Positions 10,735-30,035 of a stretch of 64,000 bases of DNA are shown here, piece by piece (position 1 is the first letter of the stretch; each line of letters starts with the position of its first letter). The notes beneath the pieces are model-generated. The model saw only the letters and a list, made by a program, of their open reading frames with translations. It was not told where the DNA came from and did no database searches. The DNA is from Chaetoceros tenuissimus (Eukaryota > Bacillariophyta > Thalassiosirophyceae > Chaetocerotales > Chaetocerotaceae). The translations under genes were made by a program, and so were the position numbers. The DNA is taken from the NCBI GenBank assembly GCA_021927905.1, contig BLLK01000014.1, forward strand, positions 25,934 to 89,933, in the 5' to 3' direction.

Positions 10735-11997
10735 ATGAAGATATTCACTCCACTATATTTATCTCTGTTGCTTTCATTCTCTGTTGTTAATGGCGAAGAA
10801 GTCGACTTCCCTCCTATCTTAGATGCCGATGACATAGCTTACTTTTCTGAAAATCATGATATTGATGGACTACACTGGGCTTTGTCTAATGTATTCCATA
10901 GATCCAAGCGAAATACCGATGCTTCACAAATAAAATTTGCAAATCTTCCAAATTCTTTGGTTTCAAGAGGTGGTGGAGATACTTACACTACGAAATACAA
11001 GCTAGAGATGGATATTGAACAAGCAAAATGGTTGGTGGATAATCATTTATTGAGAGACCAGGAAGAGGAAGATTTTTTCGTCAACACTGTGATTCCAACA
11101 TATGAAAAGGTTTTGAACAGAATTCCTGACTTGGATGATTTGAAAAAGACAGAAGGGTTGTATGCATTTGACAAAATTGATTACGAGAATGGAATTGCCT
11201 CTGTTTACAATAAAGCACTACACATTACAGATTATGACATTATGAAGGATAAACGGGGTAATGTGCTTCCCCTTTTATCCAAAAAGTTTGATGCAGACTG
11301 TATTGAGCGTCAATGGAATGGAGATAAATCTGCAATTTGCAAACATAATAACAAAGATACACCTAAAGGGCAAGAAGGTGTTGTTGTAATCGACAATATA
11401 TTAAATGACGAAGCTTTGAAACGCATCCGCGAGCTGTTGAATGCTTCAACAGTATTTTATCAAACTAAAATGCCATTGAAATTTGGAGGGTATGTGGGTG
11501 CATATATTGACGATGGACTGTATGATAAAATTTTATTGCAATTAGCATTTGAGTTGAACAAAGCACTACCATCAATAATGGAAGGTCATCCCCTTAAATA
11601 TCTATGGGCGTACAAATATGATTCGAGGTACACTGGTATCAATACTCATGCAGATCAGGCAGCTGTGAATGTGAATATTTGGATCACACCAGATGATGCA
11701 AATTTGAAGAAGGAGTGTGGTGGTCTCATTATCTTCACAGCTAAGCCTCCCCACGATTGGGACTTTGATAGATATAACAAAGATACAGAAAAAGTAATGA
11801 AAGAAATATTAGAACCAACAGGCTTTGCAAACGTAACGGTTCCATTTCGAGAAAACAGAGCGGTTGTCTTTGACTCGGCCCTATTTCACCACACTGATGA
11901 TTATGAGTTTGCAGATGGTTACGAAAACCGCAGAATCAATCTCACTATTCTCTATGGTGACATGAATTTGGCTAGAAAAGTAAATGATGAATTATAA
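10735..11997 (+). CDS. secreted 2-oxoglutarate/Fe(II) dioxygenase-like protein
   Basis: Single-exon 420-residue protein starting with a signal peptide (MKIFTPLYLSLLLSFSVVNG). The C-terminal half (about 215-415) has the double-stranded beta-helix pattern of 2OG-Fe(II) oxygenases. The proximal iron ligands His305-x-Asp307 lie in INTHADQAAVNVNIWIT, the distal His385/386 in FHHTDD, and a 2-oxoglutarate-binding Arg near 400 in RRINLTILYGD. CGGLIIF is the typical strand between them. All key residues are present, so it is probably an active hydroxylase in the secretory pathway or outside the cell. Residues 25-210 are not recognised. Prolyl-4-hydroxylase relatives share the fold, but the substrate is unknown. 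Confidence 0.78.
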   Translation: MKIFTPLYLSLLLSFSVVNGEEVDFPPILDADDIAYFSENHDIDGLHWALSNVFHRSKRNTDASQIKFANLPNSLVSRGGGDTYTTKYKLEMDIEQAKWLVDNHLLRDQEEEDFFVNTVIPTYEKVLNRIPDLDDLKKTEGLYAFDKIDYENGIASVYNKALHITDYDIMKDKRGNVLPLLSKKFDADCIERQWNGDKSAICKHNNKDTPKGQEGVVVIDNILNDEALKRIRELLNASTVFYQTKMPLKFGGYVGAYIDDGLYDKILLQLAFELNKALPSIMEGHPLKYLWAYKYDSRYTGINTHADQAAVNVNIWITPDDANLKKECGGLIIFTAKPPHDWDFDRYNKDTEKVMKEILEPTGFANVTVPFRENRAVVFDSALFHHTDDYEFADGYENRRINLTILYGDMNLARKVNDEL

Positions 11998-12326
11998 CTT
12001 AACGCATAACTAATTTGTGATGGAAATTGATGGAAAGATACTTTTTGTGGAATAAAATGAATAATTTGTCATTGATTGGCTATTTAGCTCATTCCTGGGC
12101 CGTTCGGAATCAAGACTGTTTGTGTCGTGGTTTTCTCCACCCCACCTACCACTCCATCAAATTTCTCTCAACTGACCATCATTGACCATCGTGCATCGTG
12201 TTTTGTTTATTGATGCTATCAACAAAGCTTCCTAACTTTAGGATTTGACTTAGCGCAATACATTGGAAAAATACATAAAGGACGTGTTTCATCAAACCAC
12301 TTCAATCTTTGTAGGGGTGGATTATT
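11998..12326. other. intergenic spacer before the 12.3-kb hypothetical gene
   Basis: 329 bp between two genes read in the same direction, holding the oxygenase 3' end and the promoter of the next gene. Repeats of TTGACCATC/TGACCATC (12173-12192) are seen. A short ORF beginning at 12263 is out of frame with the next exon and is probably not translated. Confidence 0.35.
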
Positions 12327-13869
12327 ATGATGGAACCAACATCAAGTTTTCATTTGACCATCAAGTGTGTAAGTATCAAATCTTTACTCCCTTTTTCATC
12401 AAACTGTACGAGTCAGATGGATCACGTTATCTCATATCATTTTCTACATACTTTTTGTGTCACCAAATAATCTTGTGTCGTGTAGCAACTGAGATGCTAT
12501 AATGAATATGATCGACAATGGTTGGAGCTAGAGGAATCTTCTGATTTGCCTCAACAAGAAATGATTGCTGTCTTGCATCCTGACGAGAAAGAATCGGGTT
12601 GGGCTTCTGTAATCAATACACCTCTGAATACATCAAATCATAGAAGAGAAGAATGCACTGAAGGAGGGGGTAGCTCGACTAATATGGCAAGAATACAATT
12701 TAAACCAATAACAAAGCCGCGATCGAGGCCCACATCACGAATTCGTTGCAGCTCAAGAGCTAGGAATAGTCTAAATTCATCAATGTCAGACTCGAGTGCA
12801 TCCATGAATAATTCAACACATACACCACAAGTTGTCTCCTCTAATTCCTCATTTACCATTGATCACTCTCCAATGATAAACCCTGTAGTGAGAAATACTT
12901 CCCCTATTCCAATCCGAGATATACCAACTCATCCAAGAACTACTCCTCGACGACGAAGACTACGTGACTCGTCAAGTTTGGCAGCAGCGTGTTTTGACAT
13001 TGACGAAAATGAAAACGATTTAGATTTTCTTCAGTATAAAACATTCCATGTACTATTATCCGAAATAATTTCAATTGAAAAACATGAATCAGCATTGAAT
13101 TCCAAAAGCGCGGGAGATTTTTTCATCAACACACAAAACAATGGATTTCTACAAGTAACACCGGAATCGAAACATGCACATGGAGTATTTCTTGCATTTT
13201 TAAAAGCGTCAGTCTCTGAAGATGTATTTAAAGCGCGAGATGATGATGCACAAATGCTCAAATCAGAAGTTTCAACGAGTCAAGATTCTTTTGATATGCA
13301 AAAGTTTGAGGCAAATACGGTCAAAACAAGATTTCAAAATGAAAGCATTTGGGATAAGATGAAACGTCGATCGGCAAGAATATTCAATAGATTCCAAGAG
13401 AGTGAGTATTTTAGCTGTACTAGTTTTTGCTTCCAAAGGAATTTGTTTTAGTGTGCTAACAACCATCATTTTCCTCGTTTAGTGTGTGTGTGTTGCGAAG
13501 GCATTCCAAATGACGAAGTGAGACCTTATGACAGCATATCAAAGGATGGTACTGATAGTATCTCTAACTCCGTGGAAAGTGTGTTGACTGAGGTAAGTGT
13601 AATTTACTTTAAATTTCATTCTGGCAATGACGATAAGAAATCACTTTTCTCATTTTTACTTTGACCTTATGTAGATGGAACTAGATCTTCCACATGGACA
13701 TGATTTGCAGATTGCCCCTCAATCTGAAGTCAAAGATATTGATGGTGAGAATGAAGGAATCAAATCAGAAATGAAAGAAGCTTCCTCTCAACCTACCGAA
13801 CAATCTCCAATTTCAACCACTGTATGCAATACGTCTCTTGAAGACAAGCTTCGTGCATTCGGAGTTTAG
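12327..13869 (+). CDS. hypothetical Ser-rich protein, four exons
   Basis: Proposed exons 12327-12368, 12486-13401, 13483-13592 and 13675-13869, with GTAAGT/GTGAGT donors and AG acceptors, phases 0, 1 and 0. The sum is 1263 bases (420 residues). The first exon (MMEPTSSFHLTIKC) is the least certain. It was chosen because its ATG is the one in phase with QLRCYNEYDRQW in exon 2. The protein is Ser/Thr/Pro-rich with basic patches (TPRRRRLR, MKRRSARIFNRFQ), a possible folded segment (about 180-250, FLQYKTFHVLLSEII...HAHGVFLAFLKASVSEDVF) and a cysteine cluster created by splicing (MCVCCEG). No domain is recognised. A regulatory or nuclear role would be a guess. Confidence 0.6.
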
Positions 13870-14019
13870 AGCAAGGATTAAGGTGCTGCACCAGCATAGA
13901 TAGGAGTGTAAATTTAATTTCAAATAGTTTTGTGTACCTGAAAAGACTATTCTCTCATTTACTAGAAATCCTGGTTTGTGTCCGCTGAATGCTGAAACTT
14001 TGTGGACGGGAACTCTTCA

Positions 14020-14268
14020 TCAGTTGCTCAAGAAGAGCTCCAAAGATATATATCTTATGATACGGTAAAAGACGTAACATATCAATGATAATGGACCAAA
14101 AATCTTTATAGGAAGCTCATTATCTTGTTTACTTGTGCTATGAATAAGAGGCATGTTCATCGGAACCACATCATATACACAAGAGATTGAAAGGAAAATC
14201 AAACATGCACTTGCAACCAAGAACGAAATTCCATTCTGCAATGAACTGCGTTCTCTCCCATTTCCCAT
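14020..14268 (-). CDS. candidate small two-pass membrane protein
   Basis: 82-codon ATG-started ORF with two hydrophobic stretches: GISFLVASACLIFLSISCVYDVV (about 13-35) and IFGPLSLICYVFYRIIRYISL (about 55-75). This topology is plausible for a small integral membrane protein. There is no homologue I recognise, and the ORF is short in AT-rich DNA, so it could be chance. Confidence 0.3.
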   Translation of the reverse strand: MGNGRERSSLQNGISFLVASACLIFLSISCVYDVVPMNMPLIHSTSKQDNELPIKIFGPLSLICYVFYRIIRYISLELFLSN

Positions 14269-14428
14269 TCTTTCTCTGTCTGATCTTTGAAGAATTATAA
14301 ATCTCTATACATAAAATATATCTATTTGTACATTGCAAAATAATAATGGTGCGTTTGAAAGAGCTTTGTTACAAAAAGTTGGGAAAAATCAATTAAAATG
14401 ATAGGGTTTATATATAATATTTTCTGAT

Positions 14429-14758
14429 TTAACTGACGCTCAGCACATGAATCTTCAACCTGTCTCTTGCATTTTTCCAGAGACAGCTCGGTTCGCGTGC
14501 AATCATGAGCGCCTTTACAATATTTGAAGCGCATTGTGCGTAAACACCTTTTTTGCATTTTTCTTGGTAACAACTTTCGATTACATTTTTAGCATTTTCA
14601 TCTATCTCATTTTTAGAATATTGAGGATTTATAAAACGAAATCGCGTAAATAAAAAGATTTCAAAATTACTGTCTCTACTCTGGCTTATTACAAAAAAAT
14701 TACTTGAACTTTTGCAAGGGTAACATGGTATGGAATTCGTATCTATTCGCAGCTTCAT
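14429..14758 (-). CDS. candidate small cysteine-containing protein
   Basis: 109-codon ORF. The C-terminal half has regularly spaced cysteines (SCYQEKCKKGVYAQCASN...PSCLWKN) and a helix-like pattern. The first half is Phe/Ser-rich and less protein-like, and a splice acceptor (CCAGAGTAG) within it may mean the real exon starts later. A different frame over the same bases is also open. Unrecognised and weak. Confidence 0.22.
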   Translation of the reverse strand: MKLRIDTNSIPCYPCKSSSNFFVISQSRDSNFEIFLFTRFRFINPQYSKNEIDENAKNVIESCYQEKCKKGVYAQCASNIVKALMIAREPSCLWKNARDRLKIHVLSVS

Positions 14759-14961
14759 CCCATAAATTTTCTACTTGTACATATCTAACGTATTTATTTT
14801 CTAGCTGCAAGCTCTAAATGATCAAGCTCGTTATATATATTTCAGTTTCTAGAATCGGCCATGTATGACGCTCCAAATAGTATCACGAGTCCAGTTTTGC
14901 AAAATATGGTAAATATAAATATAAATATAAAACTGTATTACTAAAACTAAAATACATTCAT

Positions 14962-15723
14962 TTACTTCTCGCTAGATTCAGATACTGTTGTCTGTCCACT
15001 ACTGACACCTTTTTTCAGTAAAGCCAGTCTCTGTTTCTGCAAATTGCTTGCATGTTCAGTCTTGTCCTTTTCTTCCTCATCTTCATCCGAACTCTTGTCT
15101 TCCTCTTCAAACTCTTCCAAAGTCTCCAAAAGATGCCCTCCATCACCTAGTATACTGCCGCCAGCCATGCTTCCCTCTCGGCTCAAACTATTCTCACTAG
15201 ATCTAGAAGAAATCATACTAGCGGTTCCACTTCCAGGTTGATCTTTCGAAATTTGCCGAATAACATCTTTGAGATCACTAAAGGCATGACAATCCTCCAA
15301 CGTCTCTTCTGACATGCGCTCGTTCACACTGGTAAGGGAACCTCTCATTGAGTGCACGTCCACATGTTTCGGTGCTTCTAGATCCAAATGCCCCATTTTA
15401 TCTGTAAGAATATCAGGATCTACATGGATATCTTCCACACTGACACTTGAAGAGTTGGAGTTGCGTCTACTTCTTGTCGCTGAAGGGGTACGAGATCGGG
15501 AGATTGCAGGTGATTGGTCCCGTGATCTGGAGTGTGAACGTGATCGGGAGGAGGAACGTGACCCAGTTCCTTTGAGTTTAGCGTTTTCACCAACATGTAA
15601 ATGAAGTGGTGATGCGTTAAAAATGTCAGCGTCTGCTTCATCTGCTACTAATGGTGCCAAAGACGGTGATTCACTTTTTGTAGGAAGTTGCCCTTCTGGA
15701 TTTACGCTTGCTGCTTCAGACAT
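14962..15723 (-). CDS. hypothetical RS-rich acidic-tail protein
   Basis: Single-exon 253-residue protein, mostly disordered. It has an Arg-Ser repeat tract (about 53-90, RSSSRSRSHSRSRDQS, then SRSRTPSATRSRR) like those of splicing regulators. A possible short helical segment follows (EETLEDCHAFSDLKDVIRQISKDQ). The tail is Glu/Asp-rich (LEEFEEEDKSSDEDEEEKDK) and ends in a basic helix (LQKQRLALLKKG). No RRM or other folded domain is visible, so assignment as an SR protein is not justified. The good ATG context, absence of internal stops and biased composition support a real gene. Confidence 0.6.
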   Translation of the reverse strand: MSEAASVNPEGQLPTKSESPSLAPLVADEADADIFNASPLHLHVGENAKLKGTGSRSSSRSRSHSRSRDQSPAISRSRTPSATRSRRNSNSSSVSVEDIHVDPDILTDKMGHLDLEAPKHVDVHSMRGSLTSVNERMSEETLEDCHAFSDLKDVIRQISKDQPGSGTASMISSRSSENSLSREGSMAGGSILGDGGHLLETLEEFEEEDKSSDEDEEEKDKTEHASNLQKQRLALLKKGVSSGQTTVSESSEK

Positions 15724-16075
15724 TTTGCAAGTATTAGATAGAATAATTTTTCGTAATGCAATTCTTTCTTCTCTTCAAGGATATGACTTTGTGTATGTAT
15801 GAACTAGCTGAACTAAGAAAGATTTCAGTAATATCGTATCTCTGTGGACTGTGTTTTCTTCTCCGCTGTAGCAACGAAAGTTGATCAGCTTTTCCGAATG
15901 AGATTAGATCTTTCAAAAATGTGCTTCTTGATAGCTTAGGTATACTCGTACAACCCAACTTATTGTGTTACTTTTGAGATGTGTCACCTCTTCTCATCCA
16001 TCATCTTATTCTCATTCCCCCTTCTTCCTCTGCTGTTGTGTACTGAAGCTTTTAGCTCCCTGCGTCTCTGTGCGC
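15724..16075. promoter_or_regulatory. upstream region of the RS-rich gene
   Basis: 352 bp between the start of the RS-rich gene and the left end of the hAT-like element. It should carry the gene's promoter. No clear motif or ORF is seen apart from pyrimidine-rich DNA at 15990-16040. Confidence 0.3.
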
Positions 16076-16604
16076 TAGGTACTGGTAACTGGTGCATGCA
16101 CCCGGAGGCCGAAATTTGCCTGTTTTTGCACCGGCTCTGGTGCATCTGGTGCAAATTTTTTAAGGTTAATAATTGCTAACATTCATGTAGCTATTGAATT
16201 GGAAACATTGGTGTAACTCACAACTATGATTTTTACTATTCATGAGTCGATCTATATCAACTCCGTGTTATAAAAATCATCCGTGATTACCTTATTTTTG
16301 CTCCTGAAAATTGAAAATTCCGAATCACAGTGTTTCAATATTCAAATAGTGAAATTTTTGCAATTCTTTTATCCAGATACGCATTGTCTTTATGAAATTT
16401 CAACTTAGAAGTTAAAACGTGCTTATGTTCATTGAATACATGTTGGAAATAAAAATTTGACCTGAATACAAGCATACAGGTAACCCAATGACGGCTGAAA
16501 TATCCATAACTAGTGTATAAATAACTGATAGTAGCTATAAGGTTATGATTTTGCACCGGCTTGCACCACAGCACCGTTCAGAATGCACCAGATACCTGCA
16601 CCTA
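16076..16604. mobile_element. non-autonomous hAT-like DNA element (MITE), 529 bp
   Basis: The left end reads TAGGTACTGGTAACTGGTGC and the right end, on the opposite strand, reads TAGGTGCAGGTATCTGGTGC. The terminal inverted repeats match at 19 of 22 positions. The element is bounded by an exact 8-bp direct repeat CTGTGCGC (16068-16075 and 16605-16612), the target-duplication length of hAT transposons. Both subterminal zones are packed with GGTGCA/TGCACC motifs (16089-16155 and 16553-16601), like the subterminal transposase-binding repeats of hAT elements. No transposase ORF is present, so it would need an enzyme in trans. It lies in an intergenic region and interrupts no gene. Confidence 0.82.
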
Positions 16605-16840
16605 CTGTGCGCTAAAGAGGAATACCCGGAGTTTAGTGGTACGTACTGCTACTAATGGGGCCGTTTGTAGAACTCCCTCTGGAGTTTATTTTTTTTCCGT
16701 TTCCTAGTCTAGAATACCACCATTCTACTCGTACTCCTATTTGATCATTATGAAGCTTTTGAAAAAGCACTTCTACAAAAAAAAGGCAGTGATATTTTAA
16801 TAATGAGCATTCATTTAAATTTTATAGATAGAATCTGTAC
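16605..16840. other. short spacer between the MITE and the HMG-box gene
   Basis: Right target-site copy followed by AT-rich sequence forming the 3' flank of the minus-strand HMG-box gene. AATAATG/TTTAATAA near 16796-16805 is a possible polyadenylation region on the minus strand. Confidence 0.35.
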
Positions 16841-18851
16841 TCAGACTACAACGTCTGGAGGATCTGGAACTGAGTTCCAATTCTTTTTTAAGTACGCTTT
16901 CAAATCCTCGGCAGCTTTGGCTTTTTCAACTTCCTTCAAGTATCTCTCCTTATCTTTCTTTGCGATTTCTTCAAATTCTGCTCTTTCGGAATCCGGTAAT
17001 GCTCTCCATAAAGTCCCAAGAACTTTCCCACTTTCTGGAGGTTTGATACCTTTTTCCTTCAATTCAGGTCCTTTCGACATGGAAAAATGCATGTATGCAG
17101 TGACATTCTTCTTGATTGCACTCTTTTCCTTCGTCTTTCTCTTTCTTTTTTTGGTAGTCTTTGTTACATCCTCCTCATCGTCATTCCCTTTATTATTCTT
17201 GGTTTTCTTCTCTGCAGGCTCTACATCCTTCTCCTTGTTGTTCTCTTCGACATCCTCCTCATCGTCATTCCCTTCATTCTGCTTGTTTTGGTACTCTTCA
17301 AGCTCCTTTTTATAAACCTTCATATTTCCATCATGGACAGCTTTAAAAGGTTGCAATTCTTCATCTGAGGCCTCTTTATATTGCTTAGCTAACAATTTGT
17401 TGATGTCTCCGGTAGATAGGCCTGGATTTTCCTCTACTACCTTACTACGAATAGAATTTTTGTACGCAATATTGTAATGTGTAGGCTTCTTTGGTGCATT
17501 AGGGTCTTTTGTCTTTGACTTCTTGGTTGATTTCTTGCTTGTTTCAACATTTTGAGGTTCCTCCGTGTCGGTAGATGTTTTCTCTGGTGTCTCAGGAGCT
17601 TCTATGGCTTCTTCTGTAGTTGTAGTATTTGTACTCGTGGTTGCTTTCTCGGATTCGGACTCGGATTCAGTTAATGTTGCTTTGCGTTTTCCCTCTTTCT
17701 TTGAAGAAGACTTCTTGGTTGAATTCTTGCTTGTTTCAACAATTGAAGATTCATCCGTGTCGGTGGATGTCTTCTCTGGTGTCTCCTCTTTCTCTGGTGT
17801 CTGAGGAGATTCTACAGTTTCTTCCGTAGCCGTAGTCTTTGCAGCCTTGTTTGATTTCTCGGATTCAGTGGATGCTGCTTTGCCTTTTCCATCTTTCTTG
17901 GATGTCTTTGATTTCTTTGTCGCTTTCTTGGTCGATTCCTTAGTGGTTTCAACAATGGGAGATTCGTTTGTGTCAGCTATTGTTTGAGGGGCTTTTGCAG
18001 TTTCTGTGTTCTTTGCACTTTTATTTGCCCTTTCCGAAGCACCAGTTGATTTCCGTTTCGCGCTTTTACTCGAAGAAGTACTTTTGTCGGTATTTCTAGA
18101 GACTATGTCTTTATCATTCTTGCAGAATTCTTTAATCTGATCAAAATTTGGATCGATAATGAAATCGCAGAGAGAGTCATTCTCATCAAAAGCTATTAGA
18201 ATCACCTTCGACACAGCTTTTTGCACTTTGAAACTGCTCGAGAATTGTGGCAAAGCTTTTGTGGATGGAACTATGTACAGTTCCTCTGAAGAAGAGCATG
18301 CAAGATGCGAAAGCAATGTGTCTATCAAATATACCTATGTTATTAGCTCTCATACAATCAATACAAATGATGCCTCATAACAAAACAGAGAACGTATTTC
18401 GCTTACCATCGTGGCATATCATGCATAATTGACGTTCACTTGTACCACCCATCACAATTCGGAAGTTGATCACTAACGAAACCACTGCGCTTGCTGATCC
18501 AGCCTTACGTATCATAACTTTGGCGCACTGTTTATCACCAAACTCGAATTCAACGTTGCAATTGTCATGTTGAGAGAATACCTTCGCAACTTCCTGCATA
18601 TATGAAATGTTATTTGTAACCATATCTCTCATAAAAGAAGCAAATGTTTGAGACTGCTCATCCTCTGATAGTGCTTTGCGAATACGAAGACTCTTGGATT
18701 CGAGTTGTTGGAGTTGTTGGACATTGGTTTGGTTAGTAACATCATTCAATAAACCTACAACAATAGCATGTTTGTATGTAGTCATGTTTGATAAATTGGG
18801 TGCTACTGGACTTTGATCTGCTGTTCTGATGGATTGTGAAATGTAGTTCAT
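16841..18851 (-). CDS. two-HMG-box chromatin protein with repetitive Lys/Thr-rich linker
   Basis: Two exons: 18851-18407 and 18321-16841 (GTAAGC donor, TTTGATAG acceptor, phase 1), 641 residues. The N-terminal 200 residues (HAIVVGLLNDVTNQ, FEFGDKQCAKVMIRKAG) are an unrecognised folded-looking domain. A Lys/Ser/Thr/Glu-rich linker (about 215-400) follows, with degenerate repeats of VETSKxSTKK and PETPEKTSTDTxE. HMG box 1 begins DPNAPKKPTHYNIAYKNSIRSKV and ends KVYKKELEEY. An acidic/basic spacer with GNDDEEDV twice follows, then HMG box 2 (NVTAYMHFSMSKGPELKEKG...LGTLWRALPDSERAEFEEIAKKDKERYLKE). HMG boxes bend DNA non-specifically in chromatin. The tail resembles histone-H1-type basic linkers. 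The function of the N-terminal domain is unknown. Confidence 0.85.
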
Positions 18852-20005
18852 ATAATATGGTGTCGATACAGTGCGTAGCTAGAGTCAACTTTTGTTCTTC
18901 GTAGTTTCAGTTGTTGGTGGGCAATTTTTTATGTTGTGCTAGTTTGTGTGTTTTTAGCGGAGCACGCCAGGCGGTAGACGTCAAACAACGTGCGGCTGAG
19001 ATCTCCTCTCTGATCCACAATAATTCATGCCAGCGGCGCGATTGAGATAGTAATATACTTACTCGTAGGTACTCTAAGTTAGGCTTAAAAAGGTAATGAG
19101 TACTCTTTTTTGCGCGAAGAATACTCCTCTCGGCTTTTTCTGCTGAAGTCACCACTTCGCGGCGCTTCGAGTATGTAGGAAGTGCTGCTGCTGGGCTGGG
19201 CATCCTCTCCACGCGGTAGACTAGCGCGTGAGCCGCTCCCCCTTCTTCTCTTGGCTTGATAGTTTTAGAGCCATTTACTCGAAATCCTAGCTGTTTTATA
19301 ATAATTTATCCTACTTTTTTCACTTGTTTTGCATTTTAATTTATATATTTGCCATAGCTAGAGGAAGTCAAAATAATTGAAATTAGACACAATCAAAAAC
19401 AAGTTTTTATAAGCATTTTGAATAGATAAGGCATGTGTTGAGATTGATTTGAATTGAAGTGCCAAAAACGTCCATCAACTTCATCCAGATCTGTCCCTGG
19501 TAGCCAGAATAAACACTACTACTTGATCATACGAGAACCAACATTTAAAATTATAAAATATACTTTTAGCATTGTTATGATAATATATATACTACCGATG
19601 GAATTTGTACTCGTAATTTCGATTGCAAGATTTAGCTTTTTTCGTTTTTTAGAAATAAATGTCTTTTTCGGCGTTTTTAAGGTGTCAATTGCATAGAAAA
19701 ATATCACATTAAATTTTTTCCCCGTAGACTCTCGTATTACTTATACCAAAGGGAGTGCCTCCGAAAGAACCCTCTTTCTCGAGCGTGATAGCGTGATGTT
19801 TTGGATGTTCTGAATTGCTGATGAAACCTATCTTTTTCATTATCTCACTCATGTATGTAATGTACCACCATATTCATGGTTTCATCCTTCATGTACTTGA
19901 TGATAAATAATTAAAATTGCAAATCCTCATTGAATTACAAGTTCCAACTTTAAATCCTGCCGTAGTGAGCAAGTTCAATTTCAACAGTTGAAGAAGATAG
20001 ATATC
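18852..20005. promoter_or_regulatory. 1.15-kb gene-free region between HMG-box and BEACH genes
   Basis: Divergent spacer, so both promoters should lie here. Bases about 18950-19260 are much more GC-rich than the flanks and carry GCGGTAGAC twice (about 18972 and 19212). The rest is AT-rich. ORFs of 60-101 codons overlap each other on both strands and have no protein-like character. I see no tRNA or transposon with target duplication. Confidence 0.35.
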
Positions 20006-30003
<9,998 letters not shown>

Positions 30004-30035
30004 TTAATAATAAATTGTTTTATTTTTCATACCTG

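Larger units (their letters stand above)
13870..14961. other. about 1.1-kb spacer with two weak small ORFs
   Basis: AT-rich stretch between the hypothetical gene (+) and the RS-rich gene (-). It contains two minus-strand candidate small ORFs, listed separately with low confidence, and an ATATAAATATAAATATAAA run near 14910. I see no transposon ends, tRNA or known RNA gene. Confidence 0.4.

Noticed and set aside
16803-17315. 170-codon plus-strand ORF over the HMG-box gene
   Set aside because: Composition (long Ser/Phe/Leu runs) is what the complement of Lys/Glu/Asp codons gives. The minus strand encodes clear HMG boxes.
18907-19212. 101-codon minus-strand ORF in the GC-rich island
   Set aside because: Random-looking composition and no domain. 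The open frame probably follows from the higher GC content.
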